Position numbers and translations under genes: made by a program
In this document: positions 23,535 to 37,563 of the stretch, one piece after another
How positions within the stretch are numbered: position 1 is the stretch's first letter
How the letters are laid out: the number at the start of each line of letters is the position of its first letter
Notes under the pieces: model-generated
What the model was told of the DNA's origin: nothing
Seen by the model: the letters and a program-made list of their open reading frames with translations, nothing else
The model's database searches: none
From: Petrosia ficiformis
Taxonomy: Eukaryota; Porifera; Demospongiae; Haplosclerida; Petrosiidae
DNA length: 64,000 nucleotides
Assembly: GCA_947044365.1 (NCBI GenBank)
Contig: OX345636.1
Location: forward strand, 16,665,115-16,729,114
Direction: 5' to 3'

Positions 23535-24524
23535 ATGACGAAAGACTATCTACTTCATCGTGACACAATATCAAGAGTATTTTGGGAGCCATATATCATC
23601 ACAGGGTATAGAAAAACAAACACCTCATTCTGGGAATGTGTGAAATACATCTGTGTAATGCATAATGATGCTGGAAACTTCTGGTCACATTTCATACCAG
23701 TCATATTATGGTTAATTTGGTTGTGGAGATTATCTGATAGTTTGGATTTTTCTGACCCATTTTGGTATCCTCTGGTATGTATTTGGATTGGAGGGTGTTC
23801 CTATGCATTATGTTCAAGCATAGCACATGCACTGGCTTGCAAGTCATTGGAGACTCGTCAAATTGCATGCATGATTGACTATCAAGGCATCACTATGTAC
23901 GGTATAGGAGGGTGTGTAGCCTACTACTTCTATGAACGACCATTGGATAATGTGTTATATCAATACAAATGGACATTAATAGTAGTTTGTGTTATTATCT
24001 GCTGCCTAGCCACATTGCAATGTAGTTTATCGAGATTCTTTTGGGAAAGGCAACGTTACTTGATGCGAATAGGATCTTATGTACTTCCAGACATTGTATT
24101 TTTCATGCCATTTTATTTACGTTTATTAACTTGTATCTGTACTGGTGAACAATGCATTGTTGAAACCATTCCCTACCACTTCATGATGTTTTCATTTACG
24201 TTACTATCGGTATTCTTTTTTGTTTCTAAACTTCCTGAAAAACATTTTCCGGGAAAGTTTGACTATTTTTTCCACAGTCATCAAATGTTCCACATTTCAT
24301 CAGCGACTGTGACTTCATTACAATTCTATACTGTTCCTTATGATGCAAATATTCGTCGCAGTATGTTAACTATGGATCCTTACTATATTCCTGATGTTTA
24401 TACAACATTTATACCATTCCTAATAGTGACTATAGTTGGGTTTTCAATTGTTGTGATTTTAAGTGTTTTTGTTATGAAAGGAATATTACAGAGTAATAAA
24501 ATTGATCAAACAAAGTCTCAATAG
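23535..24524 (+). CDS. PAQR family seven-helix receptor, copy 4
   Basis: This is 329 residues; the exon starts at 23527 after the acceptor TTGACAG and the ATG is at 23535. An upstream in-frame ATG at 23490 would translate through the acceptor and is unlikely to be used. PAQR motifs are intact: EPYIITGYR, MHNDAGNFWSHF (Val to Ala), SSIAHALACKS, MIDYQGIT, FPGKFDYFFHSHQMFH. It is the most divergent copy in the second half (SYVLPDIVFFMPFYLRLL, CICTGEQCIVETIPYHFMM, SSATVTSLQF) yet shares the nearly identical 5' half. The tail (QSNKIDQTKSQ) differs from the other copies. The leader bases before the ATG also differ, so its promoter may have diverged. Confidence 0.92.
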   Translation: MTKDYLLHRDTISRVFWEPYIITGYRKTNTSFWECVKYICVMHNDAGNFWSHFIPVILWLIWLWRLSDSLDFSDPFWYPLVCIWIGGCSYALCSSIAHALACKSLETRQIACMIDYQGITMYGIGGCVAYYFYERPLDNVLYQYKWTLIVVCVIICCLATLQCSLSRFFWERQRYLMRIGSYVLPDIVFFMPFYLRLLTCICTGEQCIVETIPYHFMMFSFTLLSVFFFVSKLPEKHFPGKFDYFFHSHQMFHISSATVTSLQFYTVPYDANIRRSMLTMDPYYIPDVYTTFIPFLIVTIVGFSIVVILSVFVMKGILQSNKIDQTKSQ

Positions 24525-27399
24525 AATAGAACATTATTATTTTCATTATTAATGACTGACATATTTTTTCATAGCTATTTGCCATTACTAATTTCTCGAC
24601 AATTACGAGAAAGAATTTTTCACTTGTGATATTGTATTATTATTGATGCTTATGTATTTAATTAAAAACTTCACATTAAATTATCTATTGAATTTCTTGA
24701 TAGAGGGTTATCGTGTGACCTCCATGCTCAGGCAACAGTTTAACAACTCCATCCCCATGAGAATGACTGCAGTTTGTGTGAAAGTTTAGGTAAGCATAAT
24801 TATAACTTGGATAGAAACCCAAATGAAGAACATTATGTATATATATATGTGCTAGTGTATAGTGTGTGGACAAAATACATAATTCACATACCCCATGCCC
24901 CAAAACATTGAGGGAATAAATTTTAGAAATACTGTTGAGAACGTCATCTTCACTGTTACCAATGCTAGAAGTCAGTAAATCCTGATGCTACTAGTAGTAC
25001 TTACAATGAAGAAGTATCATTGTAAGAAAATTGTCTATAGTGCAAGTGTTAATTAAAAAAACAATTCATGACTCCACCTATAGCTAGCAGTAGCATAGCA
25101 GCAACTTCAACTGCCATTTCATCACAGAACTGAGTCCCGGCATGAATAGTTTATTAAGGAGCGACCTGCTATGCCAGCATGGTACTTTAAGTCTGCTAAT
25201 ATAAATTATAAATTACATAACCGTCTCCAAACAGGGCTATATGTATTTTATAGGATGGTAAAAGTATGCAATTAAATCACATTTGACATCACTGTTGTCA
25301 AGTAGAAGCCATAGCACTCTAGTGATTGGACAGCTGTCTACAGACATGTTATGGGCATATATCACCTGTGGTACATCAAAGGTTACCATGGCGATCAGCC
25401 ACACACCGTGGTATAATCTGAAAGTTACATAGAGACAGTATAATTTACATAGAGACAAATTATAAATGCACTAAAAGTACAATTGAGTTGAACTTTACTT
25501 CGAATGGATGTTTGTACGATGAAGTTTTCTCCTGCATTCATGTCTCTAAAGCAAGTTGGATGAGGAATTATTATAAATAATACAATGAGTGTAATGAAAT
25601 TATGCATAATATGTGTGTATTTTTCTTTGGCTCAGGAATTTCCGATTATAAGTATTGGGAAGAGTGTAGTTCTCCAGATAACCAAGTAGCATTTTTCAGA
25701 TATCATGATAAAAACTGCATATCAAGCGTTGTGGTACAACCCCTGCCACTAGGTTGATTTTCAGCAATCCGAACATTGCTTACATTTTCTGATTTACACT
25801 GGATTTAAACCAGATCTAGAGTGTATGAAAACATGCCTCAGCTTAATTAGCTACAAGTAGATTTGATTGGCTGCAGTTCACCACTGTCCACTTATAATTT
25901 AAACACTATATGGTCACTGGTATTACTCACTAATCTGTATGCCAAGGTTCAATTGCCAAATTGATCTTTATCGTAATGCCCACATCACGGAAGCAGAATA
26001 TATGAGGTTGAATGTTGAAGATGGCAAGTGAAGAAAGTGCTCTTGCATTGATATCAATTTGATATCAATACTAACAAAAGAGTAATTTTCAATTGTTTAA
26101 GGATGTAAAAAACTATTGTACATGTAGTCAAGTTTTGAAAATCTCTGGTAGAGTGGCATACATTGTACAATGTCAGCTTGTTGAAGCTAAAGAAATAATT
26201 TATCTAAACTTGAGATGTTTTACCACATCTACATATGTCTATGTTTCAATGATGATCTTCAATTTGAAATATCTGTGTTAACTTTCAATAAGATATGAAT
26301 AACACTATAACCATTCTACATATAGATAGAACTTGTTTGGGCTAAATGTTTCTACATGCAACACTGATATGTACATATCTTGAATGAGACTAACCCCTTC
26401 AACATAATAAATGGAGGAACTGTATATCACAACTTGGAGACAATCATAATAATAATTGCATACACTTACGTTATTTCATAGCTAATTACATGTATGTTTG
26501 AAGTATGTTTTTCCTATGTAGTAATGTAATTATGCTCATTATTATTCTATCACTTTTATGGTAAAAATAATTAAGTTTATTATTAGTAATTATTCTTTTT
26601 AGGTACATTTAGTTTTAATCATGTGTTCAAGTAGAGTAAAAAAGAGCAAATTCTTAATGAACAGGATTGCTTTAGTTAAAACCTCATTCATTATATCTTC
26701 ATGTTTTAGTCTCAGTAAGCTTTGTGGACATGATATGGACATTAGTCTTTCTGTATTAAAGCACCAGACATGTAGTTTTAAGCCAAATTCCACAAGAGTT
26801 TGCATTCATTCTAATACACATTTATCAACATGCTTATTACTCAGCAAAGGTATGTCAGGTTTCAAAAGCGATTATACCACCATAAAGAGCAGCATGTGCA
26901 GATTCCAAAAATGTAAAAAAAATATTATTTAGAAAAATTGTTACTTGTAGCACGTTTTTTCATCCGTGGTCACAATTATCAAACTACACACGTGGTTCGA
27001 TAATTGAAAAATAATAATAAAGTGATCAGTGTTAGTAGTCAAAGGGCATAATCTGTTTGACCATGCAGTACCCTACTCCAGCACTACGTTTCGATCCTCT
27101 ATAAAGTAATGGTTGGGTTTTTATGTTAGCAGAGCAATTTTGCATACTAAATCAAGTCTCTTATTTTAATTTGTTCAACACTGAATTCATAAAAAAATTG
27201 GTGGCACAAGTTTTATAATTATAATTATATATATATAATTATATATTATTATATAATAATTATTAAATTAACGGTATTAGTATGTTGCTGTATAATTATA
27301 ATTTATGACAATATTTCATTTTGAAATCAATTTACTTGTTATTGCAAGTAAGTGTGTTGTGAAATAAGAATAATTATGAAAGATTATGTAACAATCATG
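24525..27399 (+). other. Gene-poor stretch after the PAQR array
   Basis: No gene is recognised. Open frames of 60-103 codons (for example 26621-26932 plus, 26599-26805 minus, 25425-25607 minus) have no recognisable products. The stretch contains one copy of a dispersed repeat (25205-25450) and TA-rich sequence around 27220-27260. Short repeated AATAATTA-like sequence dominates. Confidence 0.4.
25205..25450 (-). repeat. Dispersed repeat, copy 2 (opposite orientation)
   Basis: It contains CTCCAAACAGGGCTATATG and the reverse complement of the ACAGTGATGTCAAA / AGTAGAAGCCATAG block seen at 14405-14760 and 36300-36500. It is non-coding. Confidence 0.55.
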
Positions 27400-30000
27400 C
27401 ATCTATAAAAACCACAAAAATTCTAATAATTATCTTAAGTGATTGCACATGTGTAGTTTGTATGTTTGGATATTTGGTGTTTGCTCTATCTAGCATATCC
27501 TAGCCGTGAGTGTATGTATGAATTATGTTGTTTTCTATATTAAATGTGACTTGTTTGTATGTACTGTGCTGATGTTTTTGAATTACCCAAAGGTCATTTT
27601 CTTCATTATAGTCAATTCTGCATGTACTTATTATAGAGTTTGTTTTATTTTTAATTGAGATAGTATTCTCCCCCCCCCCCCTTAAATTCCACTCCATATC
27701 TAGGGAGTCTTTTAGGAAACTAGACAAAGCTCATCATTATAGGGCCTAACACCAGGTCAAATATCTAGTCTCGCGACCCAGATTCTCTGTTCCTGAAAAC
27801 ACATTGTTATTAAGCATATTATTATTGCGTATGGCTATAGTTGGCGGGGAGACGGGACAGAAACAGAGACTTGTGAAACACTTAGAAGTCATTGGTAAGT
27901 TGTGTACCAAAAAGTATACTATTACTATTCACGATTCATAACTCGTGGTCAATGAAGCCTGCAAGGGCAAAAGCAATTATTTCACTTATTAATTTACTCT
28001 TTGGTAATCATCAATCACATGACCTTTCAACCACAAAATTCTACTTATAACACTTTTTTCTTGCTAGATGGATGAATATTGATATTTGTATCTGTCATTT
28101 TGTAAGTGGTCATCATACATGCATGTATATCTCAGTACAGTTTGCACCTGCAGCTTAAATTAAGAGCCCTCCTATTTTTCTAAATTTTGCTACAATAAAC
28201 TGAAGTTACTTGCTATAGCTTTACACTATTTCTTATATATGGAAGATGCCTGTTTCCATTATACTGGATGGATTGTTACACAACCTTTTAAAATAAGTAT
28301 TTCGTAAGTGACCATATCCACATGTATATATTATGCATGGTATAACTATTGAGTTTAGAATCCTGTACTATACACCACACATATCTCATTGTTTACTATC
28401 TTAATTCAATTGAAAGTAACACGTTATGTTGATTAAAAATTCATACAAATACATGTGTGCTACTGCAGGTCCAATCATTGAAGTAGTCATACTGTTTACA
28501 TGGACTGAATCTTAATTAAGATAGGCTTGACTTGGGTAACTGTAAGCTTCCAAAAGATGTAAAATTGCATCTAATTTATTAATTCCTTTCTCCTATGGGT
28601 TCTAATAGTAAATATATGGGTGTTATGTATGATTATATGTAATTTAATGTGAAGTGATTTAATAAGCCAATCTTCTTGCCTTATGTGATTACTGTATTGG
28701 TAATTTTCACGTAACCTTTCAATCACATCTTGTACTTATCTAATCTTTTCCCTTGCTGGTTGTACTGTCACAGCTAACCACAATAATGTATTTTGATAAA
28801 CATGATGGAAAGATTGAAATAAAAATAAATCTTAATATTGATGAATTTAGCAAGTATTTTGAAGAATTCTGCCTTAAATTGTCAGTAAATCACATCAAAC
28901 TATTTTCCAATAAGTTGGACATATTTCAGAGTAATTTCAACATTCACCAACAATTTTGAGGTTTTTGCAGAAAGCAGGGTTTCATTTTGTTAAATGTTAA
29001 TCACAGTGCAAAAGTCACATTGTAGAAATGTTACCAAAAGTGTGCTCGGAAAACAAGCTCAAATATTGTTGACACAATATTATATATATCTATAATATAT
29101 AATCTATATTAATTTTGTCGGTAGAATGGCAACCATGAGTTACAAAACATTTTCACAACTTTGCAACTGATCATGAAATGTTTTATTTCATTTATATATA
29201 GATCCTTGTACAATTTGAAGTCTGACAGTAGTTTGTTTGAAGTCCCAATGTAGTTATTTGTCTAGAAATTATGGAGTTTAGTGTCTTTTTTTAATTGTAA
29301 TCAACGCTATGATTAAGCTTGCAAGATATACATTTCTGGAGAAGTATTTCCTTGCCATGCATGTATATTATTAGTAAGCTCCCACTGACCATAGACATTA
29401 GATCTGTAAAAACTACACATTGTCATACTTCATTGCTTACAGTCTTCAATGAAGTGGTATTGGTATATAGGAAGGTTCCCAAACTGATAACAGCTGGTAA
29501 TTGTATCCATTTGTTTTAATGTATGCATGTAGAGCTTAACTGGATATACCATTTTTGTCGCCAAATTGGTTTAGTTACTTTTTGAAGGACAGAATTTTGC
29601 CATTATCTCTTATTTCAAGTTCTGCAACCTTTCAAAAGGTGTCAGATTACATAATTATAAAGTGATTTAATTATAGCAGATTACTGTTCAGTATAATTAT
29701 TTCTCTTAGGTACATGGCCTTTCCAGCCACAATTAAGTTATATATCATAACTGGATATGGAACAATAAGGAAGTGAGTATTTTTTTCTTTAATTATTTGC
29801 AAGTGGCCATGCCTGCATATACATTATCAGTTCCATAGCAGTGTTTCCTGTTTTGGTATGTATGTATGTGATATGGAACGAGAGCGTTGTCAGAAAAATG
29901 TAATTAAGTTAATTTTCTTACACAGACCTTCTGTTTACATGTACCGCCAAGTATTCTGTTACTATAATATTACAGATTTATAATACTGTTCTATAAACTG
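27400..30000. repeat. Segmental duplication, copy A (partner at 57470-63040)
   Basis: Blocks occur in the same order and orientation as at 57470-57610 and 61650-63040. Examples are TAGCCGTGAGTGTAT.TA (27508) against TAACGGTGAGTGTATTAA, TGTAAAATTGCATCTAATTT (28558 and 61790), CTGGAGAAGTATTTCCTTGC (29337 and 62456) and ATATCATAACTGGATATGGA (29743 and 62951). Insertions and deletions separate the blocks. Nothing in it is clearly coding on the plus strand. TCTCGCGA at about 27768 is a known promoter-type palindrome, and an ATG at 27833 reads 20-odd codons to GTAAGT, but no gene could be extended. Confidence 0.75.
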
Positions 30001-31075
30001 TATTTATAACATATACTATAAATTTTTGCTCTTAGATAATCTGTCAATCCGTCAAAAAATGACCGAGGGTGTGATTCAACAATGCAACAGAGAATCCAAT
30101 CTCAGTTCTGTTTACACTATACAGTTACATATTCCTAGCTAGCTGCTATGAACTGTGAAATAACTTAATTTATAACCCATCACATGACTTCCATTTTTCT
30201 TTTAACTGCTATGTTAAGCATGGTAATGTTTATTTGATCATCAATTTTGCTATGTAATATTTTTTTCCTATGAATTTTTAGTAGACCTGTAACATTCTTT
30301 TAGTATAACTGATACTTTTCTTTGTATAGAAGGACTGGTGTGAGTACAGTCATATATATACTAGGATTGTTGACGTCACCCATTGAAAGGCCAGGTAGAA
30401 TATTAGGATGTTTGTATATAAGACTGCAATTGTATATGCAAATGTTTTCATATGCATGTAGTGTATATCTCAATTTATTGTATTGTTACTTTATAAAAAT
30501 AACAGCAATAATAATGGAGAACAAATTCAAAACGTTACAAACAAATTAACAATACAATGAACACAAATCGTGTTAGATGACCACAGTAACATTTCTTTGG
30601 CATGTGGAACAATTTCAGGTTAGCGCTACTTGTTAACATTTGTGAAAATTAACATCAATTTCACAGCAGCTGTAACTAAAGACATGTGGTTCATGACCAG
30701 GGGAAGTCCTTTAGTAGTAATTGCTTTCACTTCTGGTTTGGAGGCGTATGATTTTGAAATTACACCCACGCTTCGCTAGGTCGATTGCATATATAGCACT
30801 TTGAAGTGTACGCTCAGGCGAATATCTAGGCGCCAAACGGAAAATAATTATACTTCGCAGCTATACCACGTATATTATAAGCAGTAGTATTGTGGTTTTC
30901 AACCACCAAATTGTCTATACATCGGTATTCTGTGATTGTTATTATGAGATAGAGAGGCTAATAAAGTGATGTCAGCAGAAGCCACATGCGTAAACATGCT
31001 GCAACTATTTAAATGGAAGCATAACAAACTCAGTTTACCACAACTTTTCTGATGTGCATTAATTCTTAATGCAAA
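30001..31075 (+). other. Non-coding stretch upstream of the large EGF gene
   Basis: I see no gene here. A 75-codon open frame (30322-30549) has no recognisable product. The last 350 bases contain a GC-richer island (about 30740-30840, with CACCCACGCTTCGC) that could be the promoter of the EGF gene starting at 31076; no TATA box in a convincing position is visible. Confidence 0.35.
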
Positions 31076-31735
31076 ATGTGGTATTTACCTGCTACTATTT
31101 GTTCTCTGTTTACCCTGCTGGTGGTGATTGCAAGAACGTCTGCCATGTAAAGTTAATTAATTATAAGAAACTTTTTAACTATAATTAATATTTTCAATGT
31201 AGATGTTCTGATACTATCCCAGTCAGTTACACCTATCAAAGCTGTTCCAGTGAGAGAGTAGGTTACAATCATGTTTATTACAAGAGTTGTGGATGGCTTG
31301 GCTGGGGCAGATGTCGTGCAACAAGGTATACTTATATGATGAGATATAATGCATACATTATTTGTATGTTATCACAACTATTCAATTAATAATATAGTAT
31401 GATTTTTTTTATGACTATGTGAAAGCATTTTTACTAAGTATTTGTGTTAATGAAAATGAAGATAGAATTACAGTGGACCGGAGGATACAGCTAAATAAGG
31501 CTAAAGACCGTATGTTTGGGTTACATGCAAGGATGCACAGGCATGCTTCCATGCCCTGTGCCCTCTTAGATGGGTCTTGGGGAATGCCTATATAGCCCCC
31601 TCTTCCCCTGGATTATACCTATAGCTTCTATATTTGCCTTCAGACATCGTCAAAAAGTATGATTTGATGCATGACAGTATATGTAGTATTGTTTAATTCA
31701 TGCACTGTTAAGAATGGAAAACCATTTGTAGGCTG

Positions 31736-31778
<43 letters not shown>

Positions 31779-32310
31779 TAATTGACTCCCTAAAGTGTGT
31801 TTGGAAAGTAGTGTGTCTGGCCATGGCTGAAGCCACGCAAAGGTATACTTGAATAAGGAATGGTTTATTGTTAAAAGTACTTTGATTTAGTATAATAATA
31901 AATTATGTTACTTGTAATTTGTCTGGCATCAGCTCTCATATCATTGTCCAATTCTATTATACTGAGTCAATGTGATCATATTCATTGCTATAATAAGCCC
32001 TAGTTCATTGATCAATGCCTAAAACTATACTATTAAAACAATTACAGCAGAATTCAATACATGTCTAATGTCCAGCAACAGGATTCCGTGAAAAATAAAG
32101 ATTCATTTTATACACTCCTGCCTACAAAATAGCCAATATTAATTTTGATCATAATTAGAATATCAATTTTGCATTATTGTCAGTTTATATTTTCTGTTTT
32201 CACATATAGAACAGAGTATAGAACACAGTTAAATTGTGTGAATAAAATTGGTTTCCGTGACAAAACTGTCTGTTGTTCCGGCTTCACAGGAACTTATCCA
32301 AGCTGCATAC
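31076..32310 (+). other. Signal peptide and EMI-like module (exons 1-3)
   Basis: Exon 1 encodes MWYLPATICSLFTLLVVIAR and ends two bases into a codon, a classic hydrophobic signal sequence with likely cleavage around residues 22-24. Exons 2 and 3 (residues about 24-98) hold a cysteine pattern with CGWLGWGRC, then TEYRTQ, then VCCSGFTGTYPSC. An aromatic-rich first half followed by CC.GF.G..C is the pattern of EMI domains, which start many extracellular EGF proteins. The match is by eye, so EMI-like is the safe term. Confidence 0.65.
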
Positions 32311-35300
32311 GTAAGTCATTAGAGGCATAATTCTCATTCTAATTCCTGCTTATTTTTATAGCAACCTGTAATCCTGTTTGCTCCAATGGACAGTGTACAG
32401 GAGTGAATTCATGCTCATGCAATCATGGATGGACTGGTGATGCATGTGCTACAGGTATGTATATAAAGTAGTACTAGTGATATATTCATATAATTGGATT
32501 GGTAATTGCTATCAGTCATTATCTGCCATTATGTCTAGTATTGGTATCTGTTCTGATATTGAAATAAGTGTACCAATAATGTCATTTCTTGTGATTAGCT
32601 TTTATGATTGAGAAAATACTCATTTTCATTGACAGAAAATCAGAAACCAGATATTTGATCTAATAATTACATATGTATTATTATCAAAACGTTTCTCAAT
32701 ACATATCTAAAGTAATATTGATTTATCGGAATATTGCTAAAATCTCTTCAGTATATCCATAAAGCTAAGTAGGAAATTCAAAATTGGCTTGCTTGTTCAA
32801 CCCTAGAGTTTATCTTCTAACCACTTTTTGTTGTCTATATAGATATCAATGAATGTGTAGAAAATCCCAACATTTGTCATAACCTGGCAAATTGTGAAAA
32901 CACTGCAGGAGATTATTATTGTGAGTGTCATCCAGGCTATACTCTAGCATATGATGGATATACTTGTGTGGGTGAGTAATTATACTTGAATGTATAACTG
33001 CAACAAAGATTCATCCGTGTACAAATAATATTGTATAGATATTAATGAGTGTGCTATTGGTACTCACGAGTGTGCAAGTGCAGATTATTGTCGTAATACT
33101 AAAGGAGACTATGAATGTGAATGTCCATATGGCTATGTCATATCTACAGAAAATTCTCATCGATGTGAAGGTATATAAATTCACTGATCTCATAATTAAA
33201 TTAAATTATTGTAACTACAATGTACTCCTGAATTTCTAATCATTTTTATGTATTTCTAATTTAGTGTTGTTTTAGCAAGATAAGGATAACCACTTTTAGT
33301 TATAGTTGTAGCATATGTACGTTCTCAATATTTCAGTCATAGATAGAGTTAATTAGCTATATTATAAGGCTTACAAAAATAGTTTTAGTTTTAGTTCACA
33401 ACTAACTAAAAGTCCATTTTAGGTATAATATTCAAGTAATTTAGCTATAGTTTAGTTAACTGAAAGTTACAACAGCTTTCTAAAAGGGATTTTGGTTATA
33501 GTTATAGTTAACCAAAACAACACTAAATTTTATACCCACCCCCTTTTTGTAGATGTGAATGAATGTTTACTCGCTAATGGTGGTTGTCAACAAAATTGTA
33601 CCAATACTGATGGATTTTTTAACTGCTTCTGTGATGATGGTTATGAAAAAGACATAAGAGACTTTAGAAAATGCAATGGTAGTAATTACAATATGTATAA
33701 TAGAATGTCAATCATTATTACTGTTTCATGTTCCACAGATATTAATGAATGTGAACTGGAAACACATGATTGTGAACAACAATGTTTCAACAGTATTGGA
33801 TCATATAATTGTGGATGTAATGAAGGATGTGAATTATCAGATAACGAAAACTCATGCAATGGTAATTAATGGTAGAATGTTCATAAGGGCAATGACATCA
33901 GAGACACAGATATATAGTATTCATTAGGAGTGCAATGATTATTCACTGATATTTATTTGCTACTTTGGCATTTGAATGTTTCGCTATCCAGATATGTGTT
34001 TTAGTTTAAATAATTATAGGAGTAATACACGAGTTTTGTGCTTACTCAAAAATGCCTGATACGTGTATTGATAGGGTATATGCCTGGAACCAATCACCCT
34101 ACCCCTAAATCCACCCCTCCATACAACAAGATGGTGTATTAATACTTGATAGAAACATGTTTAAGCAATATTTTGTGAAAACACGTCAACGCAACATTCA
34201 ATGTATCCCTGGTATTAATATTAAGTATTTCCTTTGTAGATATTGATGAATGTGAGCATGATATTGATGGTTGTAGTCACAACTGCACAAACGTCTATTG
34301 TAATGATGGAAAATACATTTGCTCCTGTACTAATGGATACCAGTTACAAGCAGACAATAGGACTTGTATAGGTCAGCCATTAATAGTATGATTATAGTGC
34401 AAGTAATATCTGTAATATGTGTATAGATACCAATGAATGTTACATCAATAATGGTGGATGTGAATATGACTGTCAAAACACTGAAGGAAGCTATGAATGC
34501 GAATGTAAGGAAGGATATCAACTAGCAGATGATAAACATTCTTGTGAAGGTAAGTGCAAGTTGTATATTTATGTATATATATATAATTATATATATATAG
34601 GCTAGATACTGTATTCGAGCTTTCTACGTGCATTAGACTACCATGGAAACAGTGTAATTACTGATGGCGAATACTATAAATTATAAATTATAGATATAAC
34701 TGTTATTATATATCTGGCATATATAACGATTCAAATTTTGATGAGGTGTATATGCAAAAATACAACTAAACACATCAAACAGTCGCCACGATAGCATAAC
34801 ATACCAGTATATTCTTGGCTTCCACGCACAATAGAACTACCTTGGTAACATTAATTACTTCGGGCTTAGCATACTATATATTACATATGCAATATATATA
34901 GTATGCTAATAGATCTATATACAATATATATATAGGACCTGACTTTGTGTCCGAGGATGTGATATAGCCCAAGCCTGCGAGGGCTATATGACATCTGAGG
35001 ACACAAAAGGAGGGTCCTATATAAAGTATATAGGACCTATTAGCATACATAATACAATATATTGTATGATCATGACATCTCCTGCATATATATAGTGTGC
35101 ACATGGAAGGTCTATATACAATATATAGACCTCACCACATCAAAGGAATAATGTCACCATCATACTATATATAAATAAATAAATAAATAAATAAATATAT
35201 ATATATGTAATATAAATAACATGGCTTTGAGGTGTGTATCAGCAATATCAGACATCGAACCCCTAGATAGCACCCCTTCGTGAGGCCGATGGGTTCTATC

Positions 35301-35605
35301 GAGGGGTGAAGGGCTGATATTTCTGATACACACCGAGAAGCCATGCTACATATAATATATTCTATACCTAACATGTAACCTGACATCTACGGCTCTACGC
35401 TCCTTTTTCCATTTGTAAATAACGCGTCACCAACTTTTTTCAATTTACTACTTGACTGCGCATGCTCAGACTGATGCAATCTATTATGAATATCATTATA
35501 GATCTTATATCAGCCCTGTGGTTTCATATCCACCTGTGCTTGGGTGTATATCGTGTATATAACACCTGTTGGTAACTTTAGTGTGACTACTAGCTATGGT
35601 ATATA

Positions 35606-35677
<72 letters not shown>

Positions 35678-36108
35678 ATGGCTTCGAGGGATATATGGTG
35701 AATATAAGACCCGAGCACCGAGATATTGGCCTGAGGCAAAGCCGAGGGCCAATATCGAGGTGCGAGGGTCTTATATTCACCATATATACCGAGAAGCCAT
35801 GGTACATATAATATATTCTATAGCTAACAGAAACATCAAAGAAGAACAGGACAATGGACACGAGTAACAGGCTAACACACCTTACACTTTCAGCGATATG
35901 GGGCGAATAGTTCCCGGGAGAAACGCCCATCTATTGGTTCTTTTTTTAAGAGACAAAGAGAGCTTCTTTTGTGTGTTTACTTGTCGACATAGCCTTCATT
36001 CTCTGTAGACGTTTGGTGACTAGATCAACTGCGCATGTGCATGACGTCATACCAGGGATATATGCCATATATACGCCCTGTCGGCTCTTTGATGTTTCTG
36101 TTAACTAT

Positions 36109-36147
<39 letters not shown>

Positions 36148-37492
36148 CATAATAATTATACACATAGGTCATATGTATATATACTATTATATATATTCGT
36201 GATGCACCAATCAATAATCAGAATCAGTCGTTATCAATCATTAATCCTAGTTATTTCAGAAAGATATAACCAATGTACTTATGTCATGGTGCATGGGTGA
36301 TTGCCATGGTATCCTTTGATGCACGGGAGGGTGTATATGCCTATAACATGTCTGAGAGCTTTAGTGTCTAGCCACTAAACATGTATTTTCACAGTTTTTA
36401 CAGTAAATACTAATTAGTATAGTACTATGGCTTCTACTTGACAACAGTGATGTCAAATGTGCATACTACCATCCTTTAAAAATACCTTCTCCAAACATGG
36501 CTCTATCCTATACTAACACTTGTGATTATAAAATTCTTTTATGATATGAATAATGCTCATTTTCCTTTAAGAATTCACAAACATCAGAAACCAGAAGGTA
36601 GATATGATATCAGATCAGTATCAGTTATTGGTACATGTAAAGTTTATCAGAATATCGGTGCATCACTAATATAATTAATAATTATTATATTATGTAATTG
36701 TATTTCAAATGAATGATTCTAATTTAATCATCTTCCTATAGCACTGCCATGCCAAACACTGCTCAGTCCAGTATATGGTAACATGGAGTGTATAGGAACA
36801 CATCAAGTAGTTGGTGATATCTGCACTTTCACATGTGACAAAGATTATGTGTTGAGTGGTTCAGAATCAAGGGAATGTCTACCTAATACAACCTGGAGTG
36901 GAATGACCACAACATGCTCAGTGATACAATGTCCTGAATTAATACCTTCAGATCATTCGGTTATAGTGTCTCCATGTTCCTCTGATATTAACTCAACCTG
37001 TCTACTAGCTTGTGAGCCTGGATACTATTCTGAGGGAATATTTGTTCATCAACAATCTTGCAAGTATAACTCTGAAGGTATTGTTGACTGGACGTTACCA
37101 CCACTCTGTTCAGGTAATGGATTACAAATTTACATTATTCAGCAGAGAAATTATAATCCCATTCCTTCCTGGTACATGCACAGGGAAATGAAAGGAAAGG
37201 GGCTGTATTATATTATAATATACTAATTATTTGCTGTGTCTAACTAAAGTGCTGGCATTGGGAAAGCAATTATTGCTTTTGGAGTCCCACCAAAAGGTCA
37301 AATCATCATCAATTAATTCTAGGGGTTATATTCTTTGATCTTAGGGTGTAGGATTTAGCATTGTTAAATCAGTTCAGTTGTATTAATCCACCAAGTCAGC
37401 CCTATATTTGCTTTATCCCTTATAAATCTTGTGAGTGATGGTGTTGTTGTGGATTCACTTTAATGAACAAATTCACTAATGAATTTCAGTAT

Positions 37493-37563
<71 letters not shown>

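Noticed and set aside
27831..27900. Possible first exon MAIVGGETGQKQRLVKHLEV ending at GTAAGT next to TCTCGCGA
   Set aside because: No downstream exon could be found and the block lies in a repeat-rich region; left as a note in the segmental duplication entry.
35505..35930. Open frames of 100-140 codons over the (TA)n tract on both strands
   Set aside because: They translate as Ile-Tyr repeats from the microsatellite and palindrome; they are not genes.
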